A stretch of 64,000 nucleotides of DNA from Kitasatospora phosalacinea (GTDB lineage Bacteria > Actinomycetota > Actinomycetes > Streptomycetales > Streptomycetaceae). The position numbers were made by a program, and so were the translations under genes. Under the pieces are notes generated by a model. It was not told where the DNA came from and searched no databases. It saw nothing but the letters and a program-made list of their open reading frames with translations. Below are positions 1 through 10,451 of the stretch, piece after piece (position 1 is the first letter of the stretch; each line of letters opens with the position of its first letter). The stretch spans positions 1-64,000 of the forward strand of contig NZ_JNYE01000013.1 of NCBI RefSeq assembly GCF_000717185.1, written 5' to 3'.

Positions 1-147
1 AGGCAAATGCACGGCCGAGCCAGGTTCCCTCTGCTCCGCCACCGCATCCTCCTCCAGTGACCACCACAGAGCGCTACCACCGATTACGGGACAGAGCCCA
101 AAGAACGGTGCAACTCCCGATCAAGGAAGTAGCACCTGACGACGGAC

Positions 148-507
148 GTGACCGTCTCGGCCGAGGCCGTGGAGACCGTACGGCCGGTGGAGTTGCAGCC
201 GGACGCCTTGGACGACCAGTTGATCGGGCAGTTGGTCGACCGGGTCCGCGCGAGCGGGCTGCAACTCACCGGCGCCGGAGGCCTGCTCCAGGAGCTCACG
301 GAGAAGCTCCTGGAGTCCGCCCCCGAAGGCGAGCTGACGGACCGTCTCGGCTACGAGAAGCACGACCCGGCCGGGGCCGGTGGCGGGAACTCTCGCAACG
401 GCGTTCGCTCGAAGACCGTGCTGACCGAGGTCGGCCCGGTTCGGATCGACGTCCCCCGCGACCGCGAGGGCTCCTTCGAGCCGCAGCTGCTCCGCAAGCG
501 GCAGCGG
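148..507 (+). pseudogene. IS256/Mutator-type transposase, N-terminal fragment
   Basis: GTG start at 148 gives about 120 residues typical of the N-terminus of actinobacterial IS256-family transposases: LLQELTEKLLESALEGELT-like region, then the DRLGYEKHDPAGAGGGNSRNG block and PVRIDVPRDREGSFEPQL followed by RKRQRR. In intact members the catalytic DDE domain follows; here the homology stops at RKRQRR and the frame runs into unrelated sequence shared with a second site near 4.4 kb. The catalytic domain is absent, so this is a remnant. No clear terminal inverted repeat could be delimited; GGGACAGAGCCC near 88-99 may belong to the left end. Confidence 0.75.
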
Positions 508-584
508 CGCACGCCGAAGGCCTCGTTCGCCTGGTACCGCGACCTGATCACCGCCCACCGGGCGCGGCACGGAGGGTGGGCCGG
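503..584 (+). repeat. Direct repeat, copy A (partner at 4425-4509)
   Basis: About 80 bases beginning GCAGCGGCGCACGCCG are roughly 80% identical, without gaps, to 4425-4509 in the same orientation. Translated, both copies read QRRTP....A..RDLI.A.RA...GW. I do not recognise the parent gene. The two copies bracket the alpha-galactosidase/esterase pair, and copy A is fused directly to the truncated transposase. Confidence 0.6.
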
Positions 585-585
585 G

Positions 586-611
586 CCCCCCCGCGCCGGA
601 GCGCGGGGGGG
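586..611 (-). terminator. Hairpin terminator of the GH27 gene
   Basis: Perfect 11-bp inverted repeat (586-596 with 601-611) and a CGGA loop, located about 50 bases past the stop codon of the minus-strand GH27 gene. No U-tract, as is usual in high-GC actinomycetes. Confidence 0.6.
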
Positions 612-663
612 AGCGCGGGGGAGCCTGTGGCGGAGGGCGGTCGGGGAGCCCTCCGGGCGGAAG

Positions 664-2337
664 TCATCCGAGCTTCCACTGCTGGTTGCTCTGGCCGTTG
701 CAGGTCCACAGCTCGACCAGGGCGCCGTTGGCGGTGGACCTGGCGGTGACGTCGAGGCAGAGTCCGGACTGGACGCCGGTGACGGTGCCGTCGGCGTTCA
801 CCCGCCACTGCTGGTTCGCCTGGCCGTTGCAGGTCCAGGTCTCGACCTTGGTGCCGGGCGCGGTCTGGCTGTTGTACGCGTCCAGGCACATCTGGGTGCC
901 GCCCGAGGAGACGGTCAGCTGGCCGGAGGCGGTGCGGGTCCAGGTCTGGTTCGGTTGGCCGTTGCAGTCCCAGATCTGCAGTTGGGTGCCCGGGGTGGTG
1001 GTCGAGTTCGGCACGTCCAGGCACTTGTTCGCACCGACCGCGAGCACCGGGCCGGTCCGGTCCGTTCCGCCGCCGGTGCCGCCCGCGACGCGGAGCATCG
1101 TGGTGCCGTGCGCCGGGACCGAGGCGCTGATGGTGCCGGTGGTGGTCGAAGTCGCGCCGGACCACAGGTCGGTGAGGTCGTAGCTGGACGCCCCGGTCTT
1201 CCCGATCGCGGCGGCGGAGGTGCTGATCGTCGCGGTCGACCCGGTTTCGTTGAACAGGACCACGGAGACGTCGCCGTTGGCCAGCGGCTTGGCCAGCACG
1301 TCGAGACCGCCGACGGAGGAGACCATGGTTCCCTGCTTGCCCAGCGGGTCCTGGTCCACCGCGATCACCCGGGCGTTGGTGAGCGTGGACAGGGTGTTCG
1401 TACTGGCCGAGGCGATGTTGGTGCCGGCGATCAGCGGAGCGGCCATCTCCGCCCACAGGCTGAACTCCGAGCGGCTCTCGGTGTCGGTGAGCGGGCTGTT
1501 GCCGACCTCCAGCATGTCCGGGTCGTTCCAGTGGCCGGGGCCGGCGTAGGCCGCCAGCTTCACGTTGCTGTGGAAGATCGACAGCATGCTGGAGTAACTC
1601 GCGTTGATGTCACCCGTGGTGCGCCAGCTGTTGCCGACACCGGCGCCCCAGGTCCACACGTTGTCCTCGCCCCAGTTGCACAGGCTGAACAGGATGGGCC
1701 GCCCCGTCGCGGCCAGGGCGTCGCGCATCGTGGTGTAGCGGGTCTGCGCGGGCGCCTTGCTGCCGTTGGGGCAGGAGTTCAGCGCGCAGCCCGGCCCGGC
1801 GTAGCAGTTGTCGTACTTCAGGTAGTCCACGCCCCAGGCGGCGAAGGTCTGCGCGTCCGTGGTCTCGTGGCCCAGGCTGCCCGGGAAACCGGCGCAGGTC
1901 TGCAGCCCGGCGTCCTCGTAGATGCCCAGCTTCAACCCCAGCGAGTGGACGTAGTCGGCGGTGCCCTTGATCCCGTCCGGGAACTTGTTCGGATCGGGCA
2001 CCAGGCGTCCGTCGGAGCCCCGGGTGCGGGTCATCCAGCAGTCGTCGATGTTGACGTACTGGTACCCGGCGCTCTGCATGCCGTTGTTGTGCATGGCCAG
2101 CGCCGTGCTCTTGATCAGCGACTCGGAGACGTTGCAGCCGTAGGCGTTCCAGTCGTTGAAACCCATCGGCGGCGTGGTCGCCAAACCGTTGCCCAGGGCC
2201 GCGGCCGGTGCGGCCGAGCCCAGGGAGAGCAGCGGAACGGCCAGGGACAGGAGCAACGCCGAGAGCACGCCGGCCAGCGTCCTCCGCAGCCGTGTGCGCG
2301 CCGGTGGTCGGGTGGTGCGCGGGGTCGGGGGGAGCAT
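664..2337 (-). CDS. Secreted GH27 alpha-galactosidase with ricin-type lectin domain
   Basis: 557 residues. The ATG at 2337 has AGGAGG nine bases upstream, which decides the start over an ATG further upstream at 2424. A Sec signal peptide (TRLRRTLAGVLSALLLSLAVPL ending about PAAA) is followed by the GH27 barrel, about residues 45-320: PPMGFNDWN, NIDDCW, the nucleophile region DYLKYDNC and the acid/base region GHWNDPDML. A C-terminal beta domain precedes a ricin B-type lectin of three QxW repeats (about 430-557). It should release alpha-1,6-galactose from galactomannan or galacto-oligosaccharides outside the cell, the lectin holding it to polysaccharide. It diverges from the esterase gene, and a LacI-type palindrome lies 173 bases upstream of the start. 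Confidence 0.92.
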   Translation of the reverse strand: MLPPTPRTTRPPARTRLRRTLAGVLSALLLSLAVPLLSLGSAAPAAALGNGLATTPPMGFNDWNAYGCNVSESLIKSTALAMHNNGMQSAGYQYVNIDDCWMTRTRGSDGRLVPDPNKFPDGIKGTADYVHSLGLKLGIYEDAGLQTCAGFPGSLGHETTDAQTFAAWGVDYLKYDNCYAGPGCALNSCPNGSKAPAQTRYTTMRDALAATGRPILFSLCNWGEDNVWTWGAGVGNSWRTTGDINASYSSMLSIFHSNVKLAAYAGPGHWNDPDMLEVGNSPLTDTESRSEFSLWAEMAAPLIAGTNIASASTNTLSTLTNARVIAVDQDPLGKQGTMVSSVGGLDVLAKPLANGDVSVVLFNETGSTATISTSAAAIGKTGASSYDLTDLWSGATSTTTGTISASVPAHGTTMLRVAGGTGGGTDRTGPVLAVGANKCLDVPNSTTTPGTQLQIWDCNGQPNQTWTRTASGQLTVSSGGTQMCLDAYNSQTAPGTKVETWTCNGQANQQWRVNADGTVTGVQSGLCLDVTARSTANGALVELWTCNGQSNQQWKLG

Positions 2338-2509
2338 GTGGTCGCCTCCTGGTGGGAGTGGTGGGAGTGGTGGGGCTGTCTGCTTCCTGACGGCTCGGCA
2401 CGCACCCAACATTTTCGTGGGCATGACAAGTAAGTTTCAGTGGACGTTCCCGTGATCGCGCGCGGGGGTCGGGGCGGGGTCCGTCGAAGCTGGGGGGCGG
2501 ACGACGAAG

Positions 2510-2523
2510 TGTTAGCGCTAACA
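2510..2523. promoter_or_regulatory. LacI-type operator 1, TGTTAGCGCTAACA
   Basis: Perfect 14-bp palindrome with the central CG step typical of LacI/GalR-family operators. It is proximal to the GH27 start. An identical 14-mer lies at 2790-2803. No LacI-family gene is in the window, so the regulator acts in trans. Confidence 0.75.
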
Positions 2524-2600
2524 ATCAATCGTGGAGGGGGCCGTGGAAATGCACGCCCCCGGCGTCGGCCAGATGGAGCTTCCAGCACCCTGCGCGCAGT

Positions 2601-2696
2601 GTCAACCCTTCTCGCGGCAGTGCGCCCTCCGGGCTTGGCAGTGCGCCCTCCGGGCTTGGCAGGATGGGGAGTTGGGCCGTGGAGAGAAGGGTTGAC
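2601..2696. repeat. 13-bp inverted repeat enclosing a 21-bp tandem duplication
   Basis: GTCAACCCTTCTC at 2601-2613 pairs perfectly with 2684-2696. Between them is a 21-bp unit repeated twice without change (2617-2637, 2638-2658). It lies midway between the two LacI-type operators in the divergent promoter region. TTGAC sequences in both arms could serve as -35 elements on either strand, but I cannot assign matching -10 boxes. Confidence 0.6.
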
Positions 2697-2789
2697 GGCG
2701 CGTGCGGGGTGGGGCAGGCTGCGGCCGTCGCCCTCGAACCTCCTCCGGAATGCCCCGCGTCATTGTGCAGGAGAGGGCGTGCGCACGAT

Positions 2790-4310
<1,521 letters not shown>

Positions 4311-4315
4311 CCGGG

Positions 4316-4357
4316 GCTCCGGGGCCGGTCCTGCTGCCGCGGGACCGGCCCCGGAGC
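4316..4357 (+). terminator. Terminator of the esterase gene
   Basis: Perfect 16-bp stem, 4316-4331 pairing with 4342-4357, with a 10-base loop, six bases after the esterase stop. Confidence 0.75.
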
Positions 4358-4424
4358 ACCTGCGGTCGGACCTCGACGCCGGTGCGGAACGGTTCACGGC
4401 GCAGCGGCGGCGCAGCAGCGGCGC

Positions 4425-4509
4425 GCAGCAGCGGCGCACGCCGGAGGTCCCGTACGCGGGGTGCCGCGACCTGATCTCCGCCCAGCGGGCGAAGGCGGCG
4501 GGGTGGTGA
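4425..4509 (+). repeat. Direct repeat, copy B (partner at 503-584)
   Basis: Second copy of the unknown element. It reads in frame from upstream sequence to a TGA at 4507-4509 (QQRRTPEV...CRDLISAQRAKAAGW). It ends seven bases before the stop of the minus-strand hydrolase. It may be the 3' end of a decayed gene. Confidence 0.55.
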
Positions 4510-4516
4510 CGGGGGC

Positions 4517-5368
4517 TCAGCGGTCGGTGCGGGCGGTGCGGTCGGGGTGGTTGGGATGGTCGGGGCGGCTGTCGGTGGCCAGGCGGTGGAGCAGGTCGAC
4601 GGTCTCCGTTTCGTGCGAGGCGAAGGCGCCGTGGTCGCTGCGCCAGGTGAGGACGTGGGTCGCGCGGGCGGCGAACCGGTGCTGGAGGTGCGGGTGGACG
4701 GCGCGGTCCTCGGTGCAGACGACGTAGGTGCTGGGCCGCTGGTGCCAGGCGGCGGCGGTCGTCGGCTGGCTGCCGGGGGCCATCGCCTGGGGGACGAGTC
4801 GGGCGGTGTGGCGGGCGCGTTCCGCCGGGTCGAGTTGGGCGTGGAACAGGTTTCCCGCGGCCTCGGGGTCGATCGTCGTGGTGCTGCCCGAGGGGTCGCC
4901 GACCATGCTGGTCGCCAGGGCGGTGGGCGGTGCGTCGGCGAGGAGGCCGAGGGCGGTCTCGCCGCGGTCGGGCATCATCGCGGCGAGGTACACGAGGTGG
5001 TCGATCCGGTGCGGCGGGAGGCCGGTGATGACGGCGCCGCCGTAGGAGTGGCCGCACGCCACGACCGGCCCGTCCCCGTCCAGCCGGTCGAGTGCGGCTT
5101 CGGCCGCGGCGACGTCGGCCGCCAGCGAGCCGCGGTGCAGTTCGGCGACGGCCACGGCGAGGCCGCGCGCCCGCAGCCCGGCAGCGACGCCGTCCCACGC
5201 GTGGCCGGTGTGCCAGGCGCCGTGCACCAGTAGCACCCCGCCGGGGGAGGGCGAGAGGGCGGGCGAGGGCGAGGGGGAAGGGGAAGGGGAAGGGGAAGGC
5301 GGGGAAAGGGGCACGGGGGTCTCCAGGTGCTCGATGCGGTGCGTCGGCCCCGCGGGCCGTGCGATCAC
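4517..5368 (-). CDS. Alpha/beta hydrolase
   Basis: Serine hydrolase fold: LVHGAWHTGHAWDGV oxyanion loop, nucleophile elbow GHSYGG, Asp in STYVVCTEDRAV and His in RSDHGAF. This is the small esterase-type family with an RsbQ/salicylate-esterase-like length (about 230 residues for the core). The core starts after a peculiar Pro-Ser dipeptide run encoded by a G-rich repeat (5243-5317). The start is uncertain: GTG at 5368 keeps the Pro-Ser segment but has no good ribosome-binding site; a GTG just before LLVHGAW would remove it. No signal peptide is evident. Substrate unknown; the neighbourhood suggests ester cleavage linked to hemicellulose. Confidence 0.75.
   Translation of the reverse strand: MIARPAGPTHRIEHLETPVPLSPPSPSPSPSPSPSPALSPSPGGVLLVHGAWHTGHAWDGVAAGLRARGLAVAVAELHRGSLAADVAAAEAALDRLDGDGPVVACGHSYGGAVITGLPPHRIDHLVYLAAMMPDRGETALGLLADAPPTALATSMVGDPSGSTTTIDPEAAGNLFHAQLDPAERARHTARLVPQAMAPGSQPTTAAAWHQRPSTYVVCTEDRAVHPHLQHRFAARATHVLTWRSDHGAFASHETETVDLLHRLATDSRPDHPNHPDRTARTDR
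5243..5317. repeat. G-rich simple repeat (GGGGAA/GGGCGA units)
   Basis: Low-complexity purine run on the plus strand with many consecutive G tracts, able in principle to form G-quadruplexes. It codes for the Pro-Ser run at the N-terminus of the minus-strand hydrolase and is likely length-variable. Confidence 0.7.
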
Positions 5369-5512
5369 AAGAGCCGCCGGACCGGGAAAAGGATTCGGGC
5401 TCCGGGGCGAGCAACTGCACGGTGTGCGCTGCGCTCCCGCAGATTCCCGGTGCAAGGGGGTTGACCCCCGGTCGGGTCGTACCCAAAGGTGGCTCCGAAA
5501 TATAAAGGTACT

Positions 5513-5531
5513 GTTTCGAAATTTTCGAAAC
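5513..5531. promoter_or_regulatory. Palindrome GTTTCGAAATTTTCGAAAC upstream of GH115
   Basis: 19-bp near-perfect inverted repeat built of two TTTCGAAA-like halves in an AT-rich patch, 23 bases before the GH115 start. It resembles the CGAAA/TTTCG motifs reported upstream of Streptomyces xylanase genes, so a xylan-responsive repressor is likely. The assignment of a regulator is inference. Confidence 0.6.
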
Positions 5532-5553
5532 CCTGGCCGTCGGGAGAGCCACC

Positions 5554-8500
5554 ATGCACCGACCAGCACCGCAGTTCACCACCGGGCGCCGGGCCGCCCT
5601 CGGCATGGGCCTGGGGCTCGGCCTCGCCGCCACCCCGCTCGGCGGGGCCCTCGGCCTGAGTACCGAGGCCTGGGCCGCCGCGTCCTCCTCCTCCGACAGC
5701 GACAGCGACAGCGACAGCGACGGCAGCGGCGACGGCAATGGCAACGGCCTCCGGGCGACCGACCCGGGCGGCTGGATCTCCTTCACCCCGCGCCCCGGCT
5801 GCCTCCCGCTGGTCGAGGACGGCCGTGCCGCCCCGCTCGTGGTCAGCGGCGCGGACCACCCCGGCGTGCTGCGCGTCGTCGGTGACCTCGCGGCCGACCT
5901 GGAGCGCGTCACCGGCGTCCGCCCCGCGGTCGTGCGCGACGGCGTCCCCCGCGGCCGCACCGCGGTGATCGTCGGCACGATCGGCCGCAGCCCGCTGGTC
6001 GACCAGCTGGTCGCGGCCGGACGGCTCGACGTGAGCGGCATCGCCGGCCGCTGGGAGACCTCCCTGCAGGCCGTCGTCGAGCACCCGCTGCCGGGCGTCG
6101 ACCGCGCCCTGGTGATCGCGGGCAGCGACCAGCGCGGCACGATCTACGGCGCGTACGACGCCTCCCGCGGCATGGGCGTCTCGCCCTGGTACTGGTGGGA
6201 CGACGTCGTCCCGCAGCACCGCGACGCGGTGTACGCGCTGGCGGGCCGGCACAGCCAGGGAACGCCCGCGGTGAAGTACCGGGGCGTGTTCATCAACGAC
6301 GAGAACCCGGCGCTCGGCACCTGGGCGCCCGCGTTCTTCGGCCCGGGCAAGGCGCCCGGCTTCCCCGGCGGCTTCAATGCCGACTTCTACGCCAAGGTCT
6401 TCGAGGTGATGCTGCGGCTGCGCGCCAACTACCTGTGGCCCGCCGTCTGGGGCCGCGCCTTCGCGGAGGACGACCCGCTCAACCACGCCACCGCCACCGC
6501 GTACGGCATCGTCATCGGCACCTCGCACGAGGCCCCGATGATGCGCGGCATCGAGGAGTGGAACCGGCACGCCACGCCCGCCGTCCGCGACGCCGCGGGC
6601 AACGTCACCACCCCCGGGCACGACCCGTACGGCGGCACCGGCGAGTGGTCGTTCCGCCGCAACGCCGAGGCGGTGAAGGCCTATTGGCGGGACGGCGTGC
6701 GCCGGACGGTCGAGCAGGGCATCGAGGGCGTGGTCACCCTCGGCATGCGCGGCAACGGCGACGTCAGCCTGCCCGACGGCGACGGCATCGAGCTGATGAC
6801 GGAGATCATCGCCGCCCAGCGGAGCATCCTCGCCGAGGTCACCGGCCGCGACCCGGCCACGATCCCGCAGGTCTGGACGCTCTACAAGGAGGTGCAGCGC
6901 TACTGGGACCGCGGCCTGCGGGTGCCGGACGACGTCACGGTGGTGCTCACCGACGACAACTGGGGCAACGTCCGCAAGCTGCCCGACCCCGCCGAGGGCG
7001 CCCGCGGCGGCGGGTACGGCCTCTACTACCACTTCGACTACGTCGGCGTGGGCCGCAACTACAAGTGGGTCGACACCACCTGCCTGCCCAACCTGTGGGA
7101 GCAGCTCCACCAGTCGTACGCCCACGGCAACCGCACGCTCTGGGTCGCCAACGTCGGCGACCTCAAGGGCAACGAACTGCCCACCCAGTTCTTCCTCGAC
7201 TACGCCTGGCAGCCCGGGAGTTGGCCGCTGGAGCGGCTGACCGACTGGGAGACCGAGTACGCCCGGCAGAACTTCGGCCCGGCCCAGGCCCGGCAGATCG
7301 CCGAACTCCTCTCCGCCTACGGCCAGTTGCAGTCGATCCGCAAGCCCGAACTGCTCAACCGCAAGATCACCGTCGACCCGGCGAAGGACCCGGCCACCGA
7401 TCCGTCCGCGATCCGCTACGACGACCGGGCCACCCCCTTCTCCCTCACCGACTACCGCGAGTTGGAGACGGTCACCGCCCGCTGGCAGTCGCTGGCCGCG
7501 GACGCCGAACGGATCGGCCGCCGCCTGCCCGCCGCCGTCCAGGACGCCTGGTACGAACTCGTCGGCTACGAGGTCGCCGCCACCGCCAACCTGTACGCGC
7601 TGCGCGCCGCCCAGTTCACCAACCTGCACTACGCGCCGCAGGGCCGGGCCCTGACCAACGACCTCGCCACCGCCGCCGAGGCCCGGCTCGCCGACGACTT
7701 CGCGCTCGCCGAACGCTTCAACACCCGGGTCGCGGGCGGGAAGTGGAACGGCTTCCAGACCCAGCCGCACATCGACTACGGCGACGTCGACCGGTACGGC
7801 CCCAACGCGCCCTGGCAGCAGCCGGAACGCGACAACGTCGCCCTCCCCGACGTGCTGTTCCCCGCCGTCGCCCGGATCGAGCTGCCCGACACCGCCGAAC
7901 TGGGCGTCGCCGTCGACGGCTCCGCCGCCTGGTGGCCGAACGAGCAATCCCCGGCCGTACTGCCCGAGTTCAGCCCCTACCAGAGCCAACCCGCCCAGTA
8001 CGTCGAGGTGTTCAACCGCGGCAGGCGGCCCTTCGACTACCGGGTCACCACCGGCGCACCCTGGCTCACCGCGGACCGGCCCGCCGGGCGGATCGACAAG
8101 CAGCAGCGGGTCGTCCTCGCCGTCGACTGGGCCCGTGCCCCGTACGGCACCACCGAGGTGCCCGTCACCGTCACCGGGCCGGACGGCGCGAGCGTCGTCG
8201 TCAAGGCCGTGGTGAACCGTCCGAAACTTTCGAAGAGCATCCGGGTCGGGCACGTCGAAGCCAACGGCTACGTCGCGATCGACGCCGAGCACCACACCCG
8301 GGCCGTCGCCGCGGGCGGGATCTCCTGGCAGACCGTCCCCGGCATCGGCCGCACCAGCGCGGGCGTCACTCCCGTGCCCGTCACCGCACCCCGCCAGACG
8401 CCCGGCGGGTCCGGGCCGCGCCTGGAGTACCAGGTCACCCTGTTCACCACCGGCCCGGTCACCGTCTGGGCCCACCTCTCCCCGCGCAACGACGCCCTCG

Positions 8501-8790
8501 CCACCGGCGGCCCGGCCTACGCCGTCTCCTTCGACGACCAGCCCCCGCAGACCGTCGAGACGATCGCCCGGAGCGGCGCCGACTCCGGCACCATGAACCC
8601 CCAGTGGGCCTACGGCACCTCCGACAACGTCCGCCGCAGCGCCACCGTCCACACCCTCACCGAACCCGGCCCGCACCGGCTGACCATCTGGATGGTCGAC
8701 CCGACCGTCGTCCTCCAGCGCCTGGTGATCGACACCGGCGGCCTGCGCCCGAGCCTGCTGGGCCCGCCCGAGAGCCACCGCCTGGGCTGA
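5554..8790 (+). CDS. Exported GH115 xylan alpha-1,2-glucuronidase
   Basis: 1078 residues, the usual GH115 length. ATG at 5554 preceded by GGGAG. The N-terminus has a twin-arginine signal (TTGRRAALGMGLGLGLA) followed by a Ser-Asp repeat linker (about 46-60). GH115 landmarks include KYRGVFINDENPALG, GTSHEAPMMRG, VTLGMRGNGD and the NYLWPAVW segment in the catalytic barrel, with a C-terminal beta-sandwich (about 780-1060). The enzyme removes (4-O-methyl)-glucuronic acid from xylan. With the neighbouring GH27 and CE1-like enzymes it forms a hemicellulose-debranching set. A CGAAACTTTCG motif lies inside the gene at 8222-8232. Confidence 0.93.
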   Translation: MHRPAPQFTTGRRAALGMGLGLGLAATPLGGALGLSTEAWAAASSSSDSDSDSDSDGSGDGNGNGLRATDPGGWISFTPRPGCLPLVEDGRAAPLVVSGADHPGVLRVVGDLAADLERVTGVRPAVVRDGVPRGRTAVIVGTIGRSPLVDQLVAAGRLDVSGIAGRWETSLQAVVEHPLPGVDRALVIAGSDQRGTIYGAYDASRGMGVSPWYWWDDVVPQHRDAVYALAGRHSQGTPAVKYRGVFINDENPALGTWAPAFFGPGKAPGFPGGFNADFYAKVFEVMLRLRANYLWPAVWGRAFAEDDPLNHATATAYGIVIGTSHEAPMMRGIEEWNRHATPAVRDAAGNVTTPGHDPYGGTGEWSFRRNAEAVKAYWRDGVRRTVEQGIEGVVTLGMRGNGDVSLPDGDGIELMTEIIAAQRSILAEVTGRDPATIPQVWTLYKEVQRYWDRGLRVPDDVTVVLTDDNWGNVRKLPDPAEGARGGGYGLYYHFDYVGVGRNYKWVDTTCLPNLWEQLHQSYAHGNRTLWVANVGDLKGNELPTQFFLDYAWQPGSWPLERLTDWETEYARQNFGPAQARQIAELLSAYGQLQSIRKPELLNRKITVDPAKDPATDPSAIRYDDRATPFSLTDYRELETVTARWQSLAADAERIGRRLPAAVQDAWYELVGYEVAATANLYALRAAQFTNLHYAPQGRALTNDLATAAEARLADDFALAERFNTRVAGGKWNGFQTQPHIDYGDVDRYGPNAPWQQPERDNVALPDVLFPAVARIELPDTAELGVAVDGSAAWWPNEQSPAVLPEFSPYQSQPAQYVEVFNRGRRPFDYRVTTGAPWLTADRPAGRIDKQQRVVLAVDWARAPYGTTEVPVTVTGPDGASVVVKAVVNRPKLSKSIRVGHVEANGYVAIDAEHHTRAVAAGGISWQTVPGIGRTSAGVTPVPVTAPRQTPGGSGPRLEYQVTLFTTGPVTVWAHLSPRNDALATGGPAYAVSFDDQPPQTVETIARSGADSGTMNPQWAYGTSDNVRRSATVHTLTEPGPHRLTIWMVDPTVVLQRLVIDTGGLRPSLLGPPESHRLG
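8222..8232. promoter_or_regulatory. Intragenic CGAAACTTTCG palindrome
   Basis: 11-bp inverted repeat (CGAAA-C-TTTCG) inside the 3' third of the GH115 gene, of the same type as the AT-rich palindrome in its promoter. It stands out in GC-rich coding sequence; it could be an auxiliary operator or a chance match. Confidence 0.4.
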
Positions 8791-8822
8791 CCGGGCCGGC
8801 CGTCACCTCGGCCCGACGAGGC

Positions 8823-8858
8823 GCGGCCCCGTCCCGATCACTGTCGGGGCGGGGCCGC
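8823..8858. terminator. Bidirectional terminator between GH115 and carbonic anhydrase
   Basis: 15-bp stem with one mismatch (8823-8837 with 8844-8858) and a six-base loop, 33 bases past the GH115 stop and 35 bases before the convergent carbonic anhydrase stop. Confidence 0.75.
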
Positions 8859-8892
8859 GGGGCCGGTGGTGGCAGGGGCCGGTGGCGGCGGG

Positions 8893-9528
<636 letters not shown>

Positions 9529-9755
9529 GCCCGCAGACTACGTGCCCCGGCCGCCGCCGGTCGCGCCCGGGCCACGTCCTGGACCTTCCGGTACCGGGAG
9601 CAAGGCATGATCAAACGGGCGATAGCGGCCGAAATCGTCCGTATTTCGGTGTCTGGATGTCGATAATCGCATCGAATCCGGTCGGCTGGTACGAATACCA
9701 TCGGCCCGGGGCGCCCGCGGGACGGGCGTTGACCGGGGGAGAGGACGGGGGAGCG

Positions 9756-10451
9756 GTGGACGCGGTGCTGTTCGACGTGGACGGGGTGCTGCTGGACTCG
9801 CTGCCCGCCTACCGCCGCATCTGGGAGGCCTGGGCCCGGCTGCGCGGCCTGGACGCCGAGCACGTCTGGCACCGCACCTTCGGCCGCCGCCCCGAGGACA
9901 CCGTCCGCGAGGTCGCCCCCGCCCTCGACCCGGCCGCCGAACGCCGCGTCCTGAACGGGCTGATGCACCGTGAGGGCGACGCCTTCCCCGCCGCGGACGG
10001 CGCCGCCGAGCTGCTGGCGGCGCTGCGCCCCGGCAGTTGGGCGCTGGTCACCTCGGGCAGCCGCGGCCCGGTGCACCGCAGGTTCGCCCTGGCCGGGCTG
10101 CCGCTGCCGCGGGTGCAGGTCTACGGGGAGGACGTGCGGGAGGCCAAGCCGCACCCCGGGGCGTACCTGCTGGCCGCGCGGCGGCTGGGCGTCGACCCGC
10201 GGCGCTGCCTGGTGGTGGAGGACGCCCCGGCGGGCGTCGCCGCGGGCGCGGCGGCCGGGTGCACGGTGATCGGCCTGACGCTCTCCCACCCGCCCGCGGC
10301 ACTGCCCGGCGCCGCCCGCTGCGCGCCCTCGCTGCGGGCGGCCGGGGCGGAGCTGCTGGAACTGCTGGGGCTCCCGGGCGAGGGGGCAGGCGGGGGCAGG
10401 GGCAGGGGCGCGGGCGGGGGCGCGGTGGCGGGTCAGCCGAGGTCGGTGTAG
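9756..10451 (+). CDS. HAD-superfamily phosphatase (phosphoglycolate/beta-phosphoglucomutase-like)
   Basis: 231 residues from GTG 9756, chosen because it starts directly at the HAD core (VDAVLFDVDGVLLDS) and follows a GGGGGAG stretch; an upstream start would add an unconserved tail. Motif I DVDGV, motif II VTSGS, Lys in EAKPHP and motif IV VVEDAPAG are all present, with a helical cap domain. Likely a sugar-phosphate phosphatase or mutase; substrate unknown. The C-terminus is a Gly/Arg-rich low-complexity tail, and the 3' end overlaps the end of the convergent PH-domain pseudogene by 19 bases. Confidence 0.85.
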   Translation: MDAVLFDVDGVLLDSLPAYRRIWEAWARLRGLDAEHVWHRTFGRRPEDTVREVAPALDPAAERRVLNGLMHREGDAFPAADGAAELLAALRPGSWALVTSGSRGPVHRRFALAGLPLPRVQVYGEDVREAKPHPGAYLLAARRLGVDPRRCLVVEDAPAGVAAGAAAGCTVIGLTLSHPPAALPGAARCAPSLRAAGAELLELLGLPGEGAGGGRGRGAGGGAVAGQPRSV

